Shown: positions 8,694 through 20,640, numbered from the stretch's first letter. The stretch: 44,051 nt of DNA from Pseudomonadota bacterium (GCA_021783995.1 JAJXTH010000020.1:1-44051), one strand, 5' to 3'. Made by a program: numbers and translations. The notes: generated from the sequence alone by a model not told the origin.

Positions 8694-8890
8694 AGGAACA
8701 CCCGCCAGGCCACCAGCACGTAGCGCTCCAGCACAAATAACAGCGCGAACACCAGCGCCAGCAGCACCATGAAGCGCACCACCTGCCAAGCCATTCTGAG
8801 ATAGCGCTGCCTTCGGGTGAAGATGTACATGCCGCCCAGCATCACCAGCAGCAGTGCTGCCACGACCATGAGCAGCCGCATGATCAGCAT
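8690..8890 (-). CDS. small two-helix membrane protein, 66 aa
   Basis: No family is recognised. The protein has two hydrophobic segments: residues 5-25 (LLMVVAALLLVMLGGMYIF) and about 36-60 (VVRFMVLLALVFALLFVLERYVL), separated by a basic loop RRQRYLRMAW, so an inner-membrane hairpin is likely. It begins 6 bases after the lpxC stop and is probably co-transcribed with lpxC. Its stop overlaps the convergent dciA stop by 4 bases. A second in-frame ATG at 8881 is an alternative start. Confidence 0.65.
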   Translation of the reverse strand: MLIMRLLMVVAALLLVMLGGMYIFTRRQRYLRMAWQVVRFMVLLALVFALLFVLERYVLVAWRVFL

Positions 8891-8896
8891 GAGTTT

Positions 8897-9802
8897 CTAG
8901 GCTGCGCTAAGGCGCAGTGAGGCCGGTGCATCTTCCGCATTGTCGAAGGTGATGAATTCCCAAGCATGCTCGTCGGCCAGCAATTCGCGCAACAGTGCGT
9001 TGTTCAATGCATGACCGGACTTGAATCCGGAAAACGCGCCTATCACCGGATGTCCTAAAAGATAGAGGTCGCCGATCGCGTCCAGCACCTTGTGCTTGAC
9101 GAACTCGTCCTCGAAACGCAACCCGTCCGCATTGAGCACGCGGTAGTCATCCATCACGATCGCGTTGTCCAGACTGCCTCCCAGCGCGAGTCCCTGGGAG
9201 CGCATGTATTCCACATCCTGCATGAAACCGAAGGTGCGCGCGCGGCTGATGTCGCGTATGTATGTATTCTCGTCCAGCTCTATCGCAACGTGCTGTTTGG
9301 TGTCGGCGAACACGGGATGGGAGAAGTTGATCGTGAAGGTCAGCCTGTAGCCATTGTATGGTTCGAATCTGACCCATTTGTCTCCCTGCTTCACCTCGAC
9401 CGTTTTCCTGATGCGGATGAATTTCTTGGCAGCAGACTGCTCGACGATGCCCGCAGACTGAAGCAAAAATATGAAAGTCCCTGCGCTTCCGTCCATGATG
9501 GGCACTTCCGAGCCGTTCATCTCCACGCAGGCATTGTCTATCCCGAGGCCCGCGAATGCGGACATCAGATGCTCTATGGTGGCCACCCTGACCCCGTTGC
9601 ATTCCATGCAGGTCGAGAGCCTCGTGTCGTAAACCAGGTCGGCTTTCGCCTGCATCTCGCAGACCGGCTTCACATCCACGCGGCGAAACACGATACCGCT
9701 GTCGACAGCACCCGGACGCAAGGTCAGTGTGACCTTCTCTCCGCTGTGCAGGCCCACTCCCGTCACGGTGACGGAAGACTTCAGGGTGCGCTGCTTCACC
9801 AT
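8897..9802 (-). CDS. lpxC: UDP-3-O-acyl-N-acetylglucosamine deacetylase
   Basis: LpxC carries out the committed step of lipid A synthesis, a zinc-dependent deacetylation. With the start at 9802 the 301-residue protein begins [11 protein letters not shown], matching the usual MIKQRTLK N-terminus. Zinc ligands are His78 ('IEHLMSA'), His237 and Asp241 ('[12 protein letters not shown]'); the catalytic base/acid region 'KSGHALNN' has His264. An in-frame ATG at 9826 would add 8 residues; neither start has a strong ribosome site. An extended -10-like TGCTAGAAT lies at 9833-9841 on the minus strand, which favours the shorter start because it leaves room for a leader. It lies 42 bases downstream of mnmA. 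Confidence 0.97.
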   Translation of the reverse strand: MVKQRTLKSSVTVTGVGLHSGEKVTLTLRPGAVDSGIVFRRVDVKPVCEMQAKADLVYDTRLSTCMECNGVRVATIEHLMSAFAGLGIDNACVEMNGSEVPIMDGSAGTFIFLLQSAGIVEQSAAKKFIRIRKTVEVKQGDKWVRFEPYNGYRLTFTINFSHPVFADTKQHVAIELDENTYIRDISRARTFGFMQDVEYMRSQGLALGGSLDNAIVMDDYRVLNADGLRFEDEFVKHKVLDAIGDLYLLGHPVIGAFSGFKSGHALNNALLRELLADEHAWEFITFDNAEDAPASLRLSAA

Positions 9803-9844
9803 GGCATTATTCAGGGCAAGCTTCATGGCGGGATTCTAGCACAG

Positions 9845-10930
9845 TCAAGCTGAAGCCGCCTCTATGACCGCGCCGCCCAGACAGACTTCTCCGTCGTAAA
9901 AAACGACGGACTGTCCGGGCGTGACCGCCCACTGTGGCTCGTCGAACGAGACTAAGCATTGCGCTCCTGAAATGTGTGCAATGCGGCAGGTGGCATCCGC
10001 CTGACGGTAGCGCGTCTTCGCAGCATAGGGATGATCAACCTTGGGCGCGCTGCCGCTGATCCAGTGCGCATCCAGCGCGGAAAGGTTCTTTGTCAGAAGC
10101 AGAGGATGGTCATGCCCCTGAACCACGGTCAGCCGGTTATTTTCCATGTCCTTGCCAGCGACGAACCAGGGTTCGCCGCTCGAATCCTTGTCGCCGCCTA
10201 TGCCCAGGCCCTGGCGCTGACCTATGGTGTAGAAGGAAAGCCCCACATGCCGCCCCACCAGCCTGCCTTCCGGCGTGCGCATCTCGCCTTTTGTTCCTTG
10301 CAGATAGCGGCTCAGGAACTCGCGGAACGGACGCTCTCCGATGAAGCAGATGCCCGTGCTGTCCTTCTTCGCGAAGTTGCAAAGACCATGCTGCTCTGCG
10401 ATCCTCCGCACCTCGGTTTTTTTCATGTCGCCCAGCGGGAACATCGCGCGCCCGAGCTGCGACTGGTTCAGGCGATGAAGAAAATAGCTCTGATCCTTGC
10501 CTTGATCACTCGCTTTGAGCAACTGATAGAGGCCATCGACCTCCTGCACCTTCGCATAATGTCCGGTCGCGATGGTGTCTGCGCCCAATGCGATCGCGTG
10601 ATCCAGAAAAGCCTTGAACTTGATCTCGGCGTTGCAGAGTATGTCCGGATTCGGCGTGCGGCCTGCCTGATACTCGCTCAGGAAGGCGCTGAAAACGCGC
10701 TCCTTGTATTCCTTCGAGAAATTCACCGCCTCTATCGGTATGCCTATGTTGTCAGCCACGGACACCGCATCGATCAGATCCTTGCGCGAGGAGCAGTATT
10801 CGCCGTCATCGTCGTCCTCCCAGTTCTTCATGAACAGGCCGACCACGTCATATCCCTGCTGCTTCAGAAGCAAGGCTGTGACCGAGGAGTCCACTCCGCC
10901 CGACATGCCGACGACAACGCGCCTAGCCAT
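9845..10930 (-). CDS. mnmA: tRNA-specific 2-thiouridylase
   Basis: MnmA thiolates U34 of tRNA-Lys, -Glu and -Gln, using ATP and sulfur relayed from IscS/Tus. The 361-residue protein has the PP-loop GMSGGVDSS (8-16) and the two catalytic cysteines in family context: Cys99 ('[12 protein letters not shown]') and Cys195 ('[12 protein letters not shown]'). The C-terminal beta-barrel is complete. Its start overlaps the 3' end of the NUDIX gene by 8 bases, so the two are probably co-transcribed, with lpxC following. Confidence 0.98.
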   Translation of the reverse strand: MARRVVVGMSGGVDSSVTALLLKQQGYDVVGLFMKNWEDDDDGEYCSSRKDLIDAVSVADNIGIPIEAVNFSKEYKERVFSAFLSEYQAGRTPNPDILCNAEIKFKAFLDHAIALGADTIATGHYAKVQEVDGLYQLLKASDQGKDQSYFLHRLNQSQLGRAMFPLGDMKKTEVRRIAEQHGLCNFAKKDSTGICFIGERPFREFLSRYLQGTKGEMRTPEGRLVGRHVGLSFYTIGQRQGLGIGGDKDSSGEPWFVAGKDMENNRLTVVQGHDHPLLLTKNLSALDAHWISGSAPKVDHPYAAKTRYRQADATCRIAHISGAQCLVSFDEPQWAVTPGQSVVFYDGEVCLGGAVIEAASA

Positions 10931-11369
10931 AATGAACCAGCATGTCGAGCGGATAGCGTTTTCCTGCGAGGTAATCCTCGCAGCATCTCAACACCAGCGG
11001 GCTGCGATGCCTGTCCTGGCATGCGCGCATCTCTTCCATCGTCATCCACACCGTCCTGACTATACCGTGATCCAGCGCAAGTTCAGGATGATGACCGGAA
11101 AGACTGCCGCCAAACGCGAAACGCAAATAGGTGACATTCAATTCCATCGCATGCCAGCGGTAGATACCCGTCAGGTATTCCGGCTCGAAGCCGTACGCGG
11201 ATTCTTCCAGCGCCTCGCGTATCGTACCCTCGACGAGGGTTTCGTTGTCTTCCCAATGGCCGGCCGGCTGGTTGAAGCGCAGTCCGTGCGCAGTCTCCTC
11301 CTCGACCAGGAGGAAGCGGTTGTCGCGGTGAATGACCGCAGCGACGGTGACATGTGGTTTCCAGATCAT
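10923..11369 (-). CDS. NUDIX hydrolase (NudJ-like)
   Basis: A 148-residue NUDIX hydrolase. The Nudix box runs G37-x5-E43-x7-R51-E52-x2-E55-E56 ('[21 protein letters not shown]'), with the usual late Gly replaced by Ala58; metal-binding glutamates are kept. The N-terminus '[24 protein letters not shown]' and placement directly before mnmA match NudJ (YmfB) of gammaproteobacteria, a phosphatase acting on thiamine pyrophosphates and nucleotides. The substrate here is inferred. Its start is 2 bases beyond the T-rich tail of the terminator at 11379-11402. Confidence 0.88.
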   Translation of the reverse strand: MIWKPHVTVAAVIHRDNRFLLVEEETAHGLRFNQPAGHWEDNETLVEGTIREALEESAYGFEPEYLTGIYRWHAMELNVTYLRFAFGGSLSGHHPELALDHGIVRTVWMTMEEMRACQDRHRSPLVLRCCEDYLAGKRYPLDMLVHYG

Positions 11370-11370
11370 A

Positions 11371-11402
11371 AAATGAATGAAGGCAGGGTTTCCCCTGCCT
11401 TC
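11371..11402 (-). terminator. Rho-independent terminator of the Lys/Ala-rich gene
   Basis: On the minus strand a perfect 10-bp stem GAAGGCAGGG/CCCTGCCTTC is closed by a GAAA (GNRA) tetraloop and followed by ATTCATTTTA. It lies between the stop of the 73-residue gene (11423) and the start of the NUDIX gene (11369). Confidence 0.8.
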
Positions 11403-11422
11403 CTGTGTTTGATGCTCAGCGA

Positions 11423-11644
11423 TTACTTGGCAGCAGGAGCGGCTTCTTCAGCCTTCTTTTCTTCCTTCTTTGCCTTCTTGTGCTTCCTGTGATGCTTTGC
11501 CTTCTTGGCAGGCTTTGCCTCATCCGACTTGGCAGGTGCAGTTGCAGCAGCAGCATCCTTTGCAGGAGCAGCGTCTGCAGCAACAGCGGAGAAGGAAACA
11601 GCAGCGAATACGGCAGCGATCAGCGTGGACAACAATTTGCTCAT
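11423..11644 (-). CDS. small Lys/Ala-rich secreted protein (Asr-like)
   Basis: A 73-residue precursor: signal peptide 1-22 (MSKLLSTLIAAVFAAVSFSAVAA), then a low-complexity tail almost entirely Ala, Lys, Glu, Pro and His with a KKAKHHRKHKKAKKEEKK core. The layout resembles acid-shock Asr-type periplasmic proteins, but low complexity makes homology uncertain. A strong ribosome site (CTAGGAG, 7 bases before ATG), its own terminator and an upstream hairpin suggest an independently expressed transcript. Confidence 0.72.
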   Translation of the reverse strand: MSKLLSTLIAAVFAAVSFSAVAADAAPAKDAAAATAPAKSDEAKPAKKAKHHRKHKKAKKEEKKAEEAAPAAK

Positions 11645-11682
11645 TTGTAACTCCTAGTCAGTTAATGATTTGGCATATTTGC

Positions 11683-11698
11683 CGACACTCGGGTGTCG
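11683..11698. repeat. hairpin in the leader of the Lys/Ala-rich gene
   Basis: CGACAC-TCGG-GTGTCG forms a perfect 6-bp inverted repeat 39 bases upstream of the ATG at 11644 and 46 bases downstream of tRNA-Leu. No T-run follows, so it is not a standard terminator. It could be an operator or a leader structure. Confidence 0.35.
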
Positions 11699-11743
11699 CT
11701 GCCTACAACGCGCTGCATACAAAATCGGTTGACAAAGAATTTT

Positions 11744-11830
11744 TGGTGCCGGGGGGGGGACTCGAACCCCCACGCCCTCTCAGGCACCGGATTTTGAGTC
11801 CGGCACGTCTACCAGTTCCATCACCCCGGC
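11744..11830 (-). tRNA. tRNA-Leu (anticodon CAA)
   Basis: A class II tRNA of 87 bases with encoded CCA. Acceptor GCCGGGG pairs with CCCCGGC, the anticodon loop CTCAAAA gives CAA (reads UUG), and the T arm is GGGGGTTCGAGTCCCCC. The T stem and acceptor strand together produce a run of nine C. It is divergent from queA. Confidence 0.96.
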
Positions 11831-11842
11831 AAGAAGGCGCGC

Positions 11843-11871
11843 ATTATCCATGAAACACTTGCCCATATCAA
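11843..11871 (-). promoter_or_regulatory. sigma-70 promoter for tRNA-Leu
   Basis: On the minus strand TTGATA and GATAAT are separated by exactly 17 bases, and the -10 ends 12 bases before the tRNA 5' end. A GCGCGCC stretch, resembling a stringent-control discriminator, follows the -10. Confidence 0.6.
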
Positions 11872-11906
11872 CTACAATCGTGCCTTTGAGAAATGCTTTC
11901 CTGCCG

Positions 11907-14049
<2,143 letters not shown>

Positions 14050-14066
14050 AGATGTCACATGCTTCA

Positions 14067-14075
14067 TGCTAGAAT
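14067..14075 (+). promoter_or_regulatory. extended -10 promoter candidate for yajC-secDF
   Basis: TGCTAGAAT, a TGn extended -10 with one mismatch to TATAAT, ends 33 bases before the yajC ATG. No good -35 is seen. The same nonamer occurs before lpxC. Confidence 0.4.
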
Positions 14076-14108
14076 GTGCATCTTTTGACAGACTCAATGG
14101 AGCAAGCG

Positions 14109-14435
14109 ATGTTCATCAACAATGCATATGCGCAGGCTGCGGCCGCACCCGCGGCTGACGGTTTCATGCAATTTCTGCCTTTGGTCGGGCTGATTGTCGT
14201 CTTCTATTTTCTGGTGCTGCGCCCGCAGACCAAACGCGCGAAAGAGCTGAAGGCGATGACCGAGGCGCTGCAGCGCGGCGATGAGGTGCTGGTCGCGAGC
14301 GGCATGCTTGGCCGCATCACCAAGATTCAGGACCAGTATGCAAGCATCGAAATCGCGCAGAACGTCGAAGTAGTCGTTCAGAAATCCTCCATTCAGAGCG
14401 TGCTGCCCAAGGGAACCATATCCTCGGTCAAGTGA
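14109..14435 (+). CDS. yajC: Sec translocon accessory protein YajC
   Basis: A 108-residue inner-membrane protein that associates with SecDF-YidC. One transmembrane helix (FLPLVGLIVVFYFLVL) is followed by the hallmark LRPQTKRAKE and a small soluble domain ending 'VLPKGTISSVK'. I chose ATG 14109 because GGAG lies 8 bases upstream and MFINNAYAQAA matches the family N-terminus; in-frame ATGs at 14076 and 14097 are alternatives. secD follows 32 bases downstream. Confidence 0.95.
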   Translation: MFINNAYAQAAAAPAADGFMQFLPLVGLIVVFYFLVLRPQTKRAKELKAMTEALQRGDEVLVASGMLGRITKIQDQYASIEIAQNVEVVVQKSSIQSVLPKGTISSVK

Positions 14436-14467
14436 CAGGATTTTCAAGAATCTAATACGAGGTCGCC

Positions 14468-16279
14468 ATGAACCGTTATCCCCTGTGGAAATATCTGCTG
14501 ATCGCAGCCGTGCTGCTGATCGGCCTGATCTACACGCTGCCGAATTTCTTTGGCGAATCGCCCGCTGTGCAGGTTCTGCCTCTGCGCTCCAGCATGAAGG
14601 CTGACTCCACACTCCTGAATCGCGTGGATGAAACCCTCAAGGCTGCCGGCATCACGCCCGACATCGTCGAACTGGACGGCAACAGCATCAAGGCGCGCTT
14701 TAACGACACGGACACGCAGCTCAAGGCCAAGGATGCGCTCAAGGCTGCGCTGGGCGACGACTATGTGGTCGCGCTCAACCTGCAGTCTCGTTCTCCCGCC
14801 TGGCTCACGAGCCTTCACGCGCTGCCCATGTACCTGGGCCTGGATCTGCGCGGCGGCGTGCACTTTCTGATGCAGGTGGACATGAAGGCGGCGCTGGACA
14901 AGGCGCTCGAAGCCGCGATGGGAGACATGAGAAGCTCGATGCGCGACGAGAACATCCCCTATTCCGGTGTGACCCGCGAGAACAATGCGCTGATGATCAA
15001 GTTCCGCGACGCGGCCTCCAGAGCCAAGGGAGAGGAGCTCATCAAGCAGCATTTCTCCGACTATCTGCTTACCGAAAAGGAGGAAGGCCCGGATTTCCTG
15101 TTGCAGGCGCAGCTAAAACCCGAGGCCGAGAACCGCATAGGAGAATCGGCAGTCCAGCAGAACCTCTTGACACTCAGGAATCGCGTCAACGAACTCGGGG
15201 TTGCGGAACCCGTGATACAGCAGCAGGGCAAGGACCGGGTGGTGGTGCAACTGCCGGGCGTACAGGACACTGCGCGCGCGAAGGACATCCTCGGTCGCAC
15301 CGCGACGCTTGAAGTGCGCATGGTCGACGAAGACCACCAAATTGCGCCAAGCGGAACGGCCCCCTTCGGCACCGAGATGTTCAAGGACAGGGACGGCCAC
15401 ACGCTGCTCGTGAAAAAACAGGTGATCCTGACCGGCGAGCGCATCAACGATGCGCAACCCGGCTTTGACAGCCGCAGCAACGAGCCTGCCGTGCACATCA
15501 ATCTCGATGCGGTCGGCGCCCGAAAATTCAAGGAAGCGACACGGGAAAACGTGGGCAAGCGCATGGCGATCATCCTGTTCGAGAAGGGCAAGGGTGAAAT
15601 CGTCACAGCGCCCGTGATACGCGAGGAGATCGGCGGAGGTCGCGTGCAGATCAGCGGCAAGATGACGACGGACGAGGCGCAGGATACTGCGCTGCTGCTC
15701 AGAGCAGGTGCACTGGCAGCACCGATGGACATCGTCGAGGAGCGCACCGTGGGCCCCAGTTTGGGCGCAGACAACATCGCGCGCGGATTCAATTCGACCA
15801 AGATAGGCTTCATCCTGATCGCGATATTCATGATGATTTATTACATGATGTTCGGCATGATCTCTGTGCTGGCGCTGGGCGCCAACCTGCTGCTGCTGGT
15901 CGCCCTGCTCTCGATGCTGCAAGCCACGCTGACCCTGCCAGGCATGGCCGGCATCGCGCTGACCCTGGGCATGGCGATCGACTCCAACGTGCTGATCAAC
16001 GAGCGCATACGCGAGGAGCTGCGCAACGGGGTCACGCCCCAGGCTGCGATCAACGCGGGATATGAGCATGCGTTCGCGACCATTCTGGACTCCAATCTCA
16101 CCAACCTGATCGTCGGCATCGCGCTCTTTCTGTTCGGCTCGGGACCCATCAAGGGCTTCGCGGTGGTGCTGTGCCTAGGCATACTGACTTCGATGTTCAG
16201 TTCGGTGCTGGTATCGCGCGCGCTGGTGAACCTGATCTATGGAAGGCGCGCAAGGCTCTCCAGCGTCTCGATAGGCTGA
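14468..16279 (+). CDS. secD: protein translocase subunit SecD
   Basis: SecD with SecF uses the proton gradient to promote release of exported proteins on the periplasmic side. The 603-residue protein has an N-terminal helix (MNRYPLWKYLLIAAVLLIGLI), the first large periplasmic domain with 'YLGLDLRGGVHFLMQVD' and 'RVNELGVAEPVIQQQGKDRVVVQLPG', and a C-terminal five-helix RND-type membrane region with 'GMAIDSNVLINERIREEL'. Length is typical. The gap to secF is 15 bases, with GGAAAGG before the secF start. Confidence 0.98.
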   Translation: MNRYPLWKYLLIAAVLLIGLIYTLPNFFGESPAVQVLPLRSSMKADSTLLNRVDETLKAAGITPDIVELDGNSIKARFNDTDTQLKAKDALKAALGDDYVVALNLQSRSPAWLTSLHALPMYLGLDLRGGVHFLMQVDMKAALDKALEAAMGDMRSSMRDENIPYSGVTRENNALMIKFRDAASRAKGEELIKQHFSDYLLTEKEEGPDFLLQAQLKPEAENRIGESAVQQNLLTLRNRVNELGVAEPVIQQQGKDRVVVQLPGVQDTARAKDILGRTATLEVRMVDEDHQIAPSGTAPFGTEMFKDRDGHTLLVKKQVILTGERINDAQPGFDSRSNEPAVHINLDAVGARKFKEATRENVGKRMAIILFEKGKGEIVTAPVIREEIGGGRVQISGKMTTDEAQDTALLLRAGALAAPMDIVEERTVGPSLGADNIARGFNSTKIGFILIAIFMMIYYMMFGMISVLALGANLLLLVALLSMLQATLTLPGMAGIALTLGMAIDSNVLINERIREELRNGVTPQAAINAGYEHAFATILDSNLTNLIVGIALFLFGSGPIKGFAVVLCLGILTSMFSSVLVSRALVNLIYGRRARLSSVSIG

Positions 16280-16294
16280 ACGGAAAGGTAGAAA

Positions 16295-17227
16295 ATGGAA
16301 TTCTTCAAGATCAAGCGCGACATCCCTTTCATGAGCTATGGTCGCTACACCACGGCCATCTCTCTGGTGACCTTTCTTTTTGCGGTGTTCTTTCTTGCAA
16401 CGAGAGGGCTCAATTTCGGCGTGGACTTCACAGGCGGCACGGTGATCGAGGTGCATTACGCACAGTCCGCAGATCTCGTGAAGGTGCGGGAAGAGCTTAA
16501 AAACGCAGGACTGCCAGAGGCGATGGTGCAGAATTTCGGCTCGAGCCGCGACGTACTGGTACAGATACCGCTCAAGGAAAACAAGACGGGTGCGAAGCTG
16601 AGCGACCAGGTGATGGCGGCGCTGCATAGCCAGGATGCCAGCGTCGAGATGCGCCGCGTCGAATTCGTAGGCCCACAGGTCGGACGCGACCTGGTGGACA
16701 ACGGCGCGATGGCGCTTTTGCTGGTGAGCATTGGCATCGTAGGTTATCTCTGGATAAGATTCGAATGGAAGTTCGGGCTTTCCGCGATCATTGCCAACCT
16801 GCACGACGTGGTGATCATCCTTGGGTTCTTCGCCTTCTTCCAGTGGGAATTTTCGCTCTCCGTGCTGGCCGCGGTGCTCGCCGTGCTGGGATACTCGGTG
16901 AACGAGTCGGTGGTGGTGTTCGACAGGATACGCGAGAATTTCCGCAAGATGCGCAAGACCGAAACCGCGACGATCATAGACAATGCGATCACGCGCACGA
17001 TGTCGCGCACCATCATCACGCACGGCTGCACCCAGATGATGGTGTTCGCGATGCTCTTTCTGGGCGGCGAGACGCTGCATTACTTTGCGATGGCTTTGAC
17101 CATAGGCATCATGTTCAGCATCTATTCCTCGGTGCTGGTCGCAAGCCCGATACTGATGTGGCTGGGTGTGTCGCGCGAGGACTTCATCAAGCCCGAGAAG
17201 GTCGAAGCAGAAGAAGTGTTGCCATAA
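16295..17227 (+). CDS. secF: protein translocase subunit SecF
   Basis: The 310-residue partner of SecD. Hallmarks are 'LNFGVDFTGGTVIEVHY' after the first helix, the periplasmic P4 domain, and the membrane motifs 'GYSVNESVVVFDRIREN' and 'RTIITH' of the RND-like bundle. It completes the yajC-secD-secF operon; a dedA gene follows 60 bases later. Confidence 0.98.
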   Translation: MEFFKIKRDIPFMSYGRYTTAISLVTFLFAVFFLATRGLNFGVDFTGGTVIEVHYAQSADLVKVREELKNAGLPEAMVQNFGSSRDVLVQIPLKENKTGAKLSDQVMAALHSQDASVEMRRVEFVGPQVGRDLVDNGAMALLLVSIGIVGYLWIRFEWKFGLSAIIANLHDVVIILGFFAFFQWEFSLSVLAAVLAVLGYSVNESVVVFDRIRENFRKMRKTETATIIDNAITRTMSRTIITHGCTQMMVFAMLFLGGETLHYFAMALTIGIMFSIYSSVLVASPILMWLGVSREDFIKPEKVEAEEVLP

Positions 17228-17287
17228 AAAAGACGAGCTGCCAAACAGCCTCCAACCACAGCCTGCCACTAGCCGGATTTAAGAACT

Positions 17288-17923
17288 ATGCTGACGGCCC
17301 TGATTGATCTCGTTTTGCACCTCGACGTGCACCTGATGACGCTGGTGCAGCAGGAAGGCTCATGGGTGTACGGCATCCTTTTTCTAATCATCTTCGCTGA
17401 GACCGGGCTCGTCTTCGCGCCCTTCCTGCCCGGAGATTCCCTGCTCTTCGTCGCAGGCGCGCTGTGCGGCCTCGATGCGCTCGAACTTCACTTGCTGATG
17501 CCGGCACTCGCGCTCGCGGCATTTTCCGGGGACAACACCAACTACTGGACAGGACGCCTGATAGGGATGCGCCTCTTTCATAGCGTGAAGGGAAGATTCC
17601 TGAAGCACGAACATCTGGAAAAAACTCATGCATTCTATGAAAAACACGGCGGCAAGACGGTGATCATCGCGCGCTTCATGCCCATCATACGCACCTTCGC
17701 GCCCTTCGTTGCAGGGATAGGCGCGATGCGGTACCGCCATTTCGTGCTGTACAGCGCGCTGGGCAGCATCGCCTGGATAGGCAGCCTGACCCTTGCCGGT
17801 TACTTCTTCGGCAACATCCCCTTCGTGAAGCACAATCTCACGCTGATCATCCTTGCCGTGATCCTGGCCTCATTCCTGCCCGCGCTGATCGGCTTCATGC
17901 GCCACCGTCTGCACCGCGACTGA
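17288..17923 (+). CDS. DedA-family inner membrane protein
   Basis: A 211-residue DedA (SNARE-associated/VTT) protein. Family motifs are the acidic 'FAETGLVFAPFLPGDSLLF' in the first re-entrant region and 'KHGGKTVIIARFMPIIRTFAPFVAG', with the Arg residues important in E. coli DedA proteins. Family members are proposed lipid carrier flippases or transporters needed for membrane homeostasis. Several hydrophobic segments and a basic C-terminus (RHRLHRD) are present. It follows secF by 60 bases, possibly in the same transcript, and faces pstB. Confidence 0.9.
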   Translation: MLTALIDLVLHLDVHLMTLVQQEGSWVYGILFLIIFAETGLVFAPFLPGDSLLFVAGALCGLDALELHLLMPALALAAFSGDNTNYWTGRLIGMRLFHSVKGRFLKHEHLEKTHAFYEKHGGKTVIIARFMPIIRTFAPFVAGIGAMRYRHFVLYSALGSIAWIGSLTLAGYFFGNIPFVKHNLTLIILAVILASFLPALIGFMRHRLHRD

Positions 17924-17961
17924 ATTTCCCTTGGCCAAAGCGTCCGGTTATGCAATAGCCC

Positions 17962-17979
17962 AGCTCTAAAAAGAGCTTT
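17962..17979. terminator. weak hairpin between dedA and pstB
   Basis: AGCTCT-AAAA-AGAGCT followed by TT lies between two convergent genes. The 6-bp stem and short T-run make it a weak candidate that could act in either direction. Confidence 0.3.
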
Positions 17980-18026
17980 GATTCGCTGCTAATTCAAGTT
18001 GGTTTCGCTGCCATATTGCTGTCAGG

Positions 18027-18791
18027 TTATCCAAACCTGCCAGTAATATAGTCTTCGGTTTCCTTGCGCTTGGGGTTTGTAAACACGGAACTGGTCTCGT
18101 CGAATTCGACAAGATCGCCCAGGTACATGTAGGCTGTGTAGTCGGAGACGCGCGCTGCCTGCTGCATGTTGTGCGTGACGATGACGATGGTGAAGTCTTC
18201 CTTCAGCTCGTCTATCAGCTTCTCGATGTGCGCGGTGGAGATCGGATCGAGCGCGGAAGTGGGTTCGTCCAGAAGCAGCACCTGAGGCTTCACTGCAATC
18301 GCGCGCGCGATGCAAAGGCGCTGCTGCTGTCCGCCCGACAGGCCCATGCCGCTCTGCTTCAGCTTGTCCTTGACCTCCACCCAGAGCGCCGCCTTCTTGA
18401 GCGCCCACTCGACGCGCTCGTCCATGTCGTTCTTCGACAGGTTCTGGTAGAGTTTCACGCCAAACGCGATGTTGTCGTAGATCGACATCGGAAACGGCGT
18501 AGGCTTCTGGAACACCATGCCCACCTTCGCGCGCAGCTTGTTGAGATCCTGGTTTCTGTCCAGGATGTTGTCGCCATCCAGCATGATGGCTCCGGTGGCT
18601 GTCTGCTGAGGGTAGAGCTGATACATGCGGTTGAAGGTGCGCAGCAGCGTGGATTTTCCGCAGCCCGAGGGACCTATGAAAGCGGTGACTTTCTTGTCCG
18701 CGATGTCCATGTTGATGCCCTTGAGCGCATGGAACTTCCCGTAATAGAAATTCAGATCCTTTACGACGATACGGTTTGGAGTAACATTCAT
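18027..18791 (-). CDS. pstB: phosphate ABC transporter ATP-binding protein
   Basis: PstB powers high-affinity phosphate uptake through PstCA. In 254 residues: Walker [10 protein letters not shown] (40-48), the signature '[14 protein letters not shown]', Walker B '[13 protein letters not shown]' and the switch His in 'IVTHNMQQA'. The ATG at 18791 matches the family N-terminus ([13 protein letters not shown]); the frame extends to 18860 inside pstA. It is the last gene of pstSCAB, 13 bases after pstA; phoU is not in the window. Confidence 0.98.
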   Translation of the reverse strand: MNVTPNRIVVKDLNFYYGKFHALKGINMDIADKKVTAFIGPSGCGKSTLLRTFNRMYQLYPQQTATGAIMLDGDNILDRNQDLNKLRAKVGMVFQKPTPFPMSIYDNIAFGVKLYQNLSKNDMDERVEWALKKAALWVEVKDKLKQSGMGLSGGQQQRLCIARAIAVKPQVLLLDEPTSALDPISTAHIEKLIDELKEDFTIVIVTHNMQQAARVSDYTAYMYLGDLVEFDETSSVFTNPKRKETEDYITGRFG

Positions 18792-18804
18792 ATGCCAGAC
18801 CCTA

Positions 18805-19650
18805 TTAATGTGTGGAACTGCTTTGACGGAACAGCATGCGCGCCAGGATATTGAGCGCAAGCACGCTGACTGTGATCAGGAGCGCGCCGGCCCAGGCCAG
18901 CTTCTGCCAGTCCTCATAGGGACTCATCGCGAACTGGAAAATCACGACGGGCAGGTTTGCCATGGGCTGACTCATGTTCTCATTCCAGAACTGGTTGTTG
19001 AGCGCAGTGAAAAGCAGCGGCGCAGTCTCTCCGCTGATGCGCGCGATGGCCAGCATCACGCCTGTGATGATGCCTGCTCGCGCCGCCCTCAGCGTGACAA
19101 AGTTGATGATCTTCCACTGCGGTGCGCCAAGCGCTGCAGCCGCCTCCCTAAGGGTCGACGGCACAAGACGCAGCATGTTCTCGGTCGTGCGTATCACGAT
19201 GGGGATCACGATGATGGCCAGTGCAAGCGTGCCCGCCCAGCCTGAGAAATGCTTGATGTGAACGACGTACACCTCGTAGATGAAAAGGCCTATCACGATG
19301 GAGGGAGCGGAGAGCAGAATGTCGTTGATGAAACGCGTGAGCGGCGCCAGCCATCCGCGATGGCCGAATTCGGCAAGGTAGGTCCCGGCCATGATGCCTA
19401 TCGGCGTGCCGATCAGCGTGCCGCCGATGGTCATCGCGATGCTGCCATAGATCGCATTCACGAGTCCGCCAGCGCTTCCCGGAGGCGGCGTCATCTTTGC
19501 AAACACCACGGGCGTCATTGCGGGAAGTCCATGATCCAGCAACGTCCAAAGTATCCAGCAAAGCCAGAACAGGCCGAAGGCCATCGCAGCGACGGAGATG
19601 CCGAGGCCGATCGTATTGGTCAGGCGCCGTTTGGTATAGAGATCAAACAT
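18805..19650 (-). CDS. pstA: phosphate ABC transporter permease PstA
   Basis: An inner-membrane permease of 281 residues with six predicted helices and the MetI-type EAA loop ('[17 protein letters not shown]'). With PstC it forms the phosphate channel. Its ATG overlaps the pstC stop (TGATG at 19648-19652), indicating coupled translation. Confidence 0.97.
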   Translation of the reverse strand: MFDLYTKRRLTNTIGLGISVAAMAFGLFWLCWILWTLLDHGLPAMTPVVFAKMTPPPGSAGGLVNAIYGSIAMTIGGTLIGTPIGIMAGTYLAEFGHRGWLAPLTRFINDILLSAPSIVIGLFIYEVYVVHIKHFSGWAGTLALAIIVIPIVIRTTENMLRLVPSTLREAAAALGAPQWKIINFVTLRAARAGIITGVMLAIARISGETAPLLFTALNNQFWNENMSQPMANLPVVIFQFAMSPYEDWQKLAWAGALLITVSVLALNILARMLFRQSSSTH

Positions 19651-20612
19651 CAGGACGCCTTTCCTTCGCGCCTGCCTAGCCTGTATAACATGAAACGGGC
19701 GATGGACAGCACGACAAACGTGATGAAAAAGAGGATGAGACCGAGCTCGATCAGCGATGATGTGTAGAGCTCGCCGACCGCCTCGGTGAATTCGTTGGCA
19801 AGGGCGGATGAGATGCTGTTGCCGGGATTGAGCAATGACTTTGAGAGTTCATGCGCATTGCCGATCACGAAGGTGACCGCCATGGTCTCGCCCAAGGCGC
19901 GTCCAAGACCCAGCATGATGCCGCCCGCCACGCCCACCTTGGTGTAAGGAAGCACGACTTTCATCACCACCTCCCATGTCGTCGAGCCCAGGCCATATGC
20001 GGACTCCTTCAGCATGGGCGGCACGACTTCGAACACGTCGCGCATCACCGAGGAGATGAACGGGATGACCATGATGGCAAGGATGATGCTTGCCGTGAGC
20101 ATGCCTATGCCCATCGGCGGCCCGGAGAAAAAGGGGCCGACATAAGGCAGAGTGCCGAGGTGATCGTTGATCCACGGCTCGATGCGATCCCCGAACAACG
20201 GTGCGAACACGAACAGCCCCCACATGCCGTAGATGATGCTGGGGATACCTGCCAGAAGCTCAATCGCAATGCCAAGCGGGCGCCTTAACGCGCGCGGCGA
20301 GAGCTCAGTCAGGAAAAGCGCAATGCCGAAGCTGACAGGTATCGCGATCAGAAGCGCGATACCTGAGGTGACGAGCGTGCCTATGATGGGAATCAGCGCA
20401 CCGAATTTGTCGTTGACGGGATCCCAGTCGGGACTTTTCAGGAAACCGAAACCGAATGCATGAATCGCGGGCATGCTGCCCATGACCAGCGAGAACAGGA
20501 TGGATCCGAGCAGAAGCAACACGCCCAGCGCGGCAACGCGCGTCATATTGCGAAACAGCGCATCGAGCAGGATTTGACGCTTCAGGCGTGCTTCGTGTAA
20601 AAACATCGACAT
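19650..20612 (-). CDS. pstC: phosphate ABC transporter permease PstC
   Basis: The 320-residue partner permease of PstA with an EAA-type loop ('[23 protein letters not shown]') and family segments such as '[21 protein letters not shown]' and '[20 protein letters not shown]'. ATG 20612 has a modest ribosome site (GCGGA); a second ATG lies at 20606. A strong hairpin separates it from pstS. Confidence 0.97.
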   Translation of the reverse strand: MSMFLHEARLKRQILLDALFRNMTRVAALGVLLLLGSILFSLVMGSMPAIHAFGFGFLKSPDWDPVNDKFGALIPIIGTLVTSGIALLIAIPVSFGIALFLTELSPRALRRPLGIAIELLAGIPSIIYGMWGLFVFAPLFGDRIEPWINDHLGTLPYVGPFFSGPPMGIGMLTASIILAIMVIPFISSVMRDVFEVVPPMLKESAYGLGSTTWEVVMKVVLPYTKVGVAGGIMLGLGRALGETMAVTFVIGNAHELSKSLLNPGNSISSALANEFTEAVGELYTSSLIELGLILFFITFVVLSIARFMLYRLGRREGKAS

Positions 20613-20640
20613 GATATCCGCTTGTGATTGAACATAACAA

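Noticed and set aside
9833..9841. Full sigma-70 promoter for lpxC
   Set aside because: Only an extended -10 (TGCTAGAAT on the minus strand) is visible; no -35 is found at 16-18 bases, and read-through from mnmA is equally likely.
14444..17269. Long minus-strand frames opposite secD and secF
   Set aside because: They are antisense shadows with no domain features.
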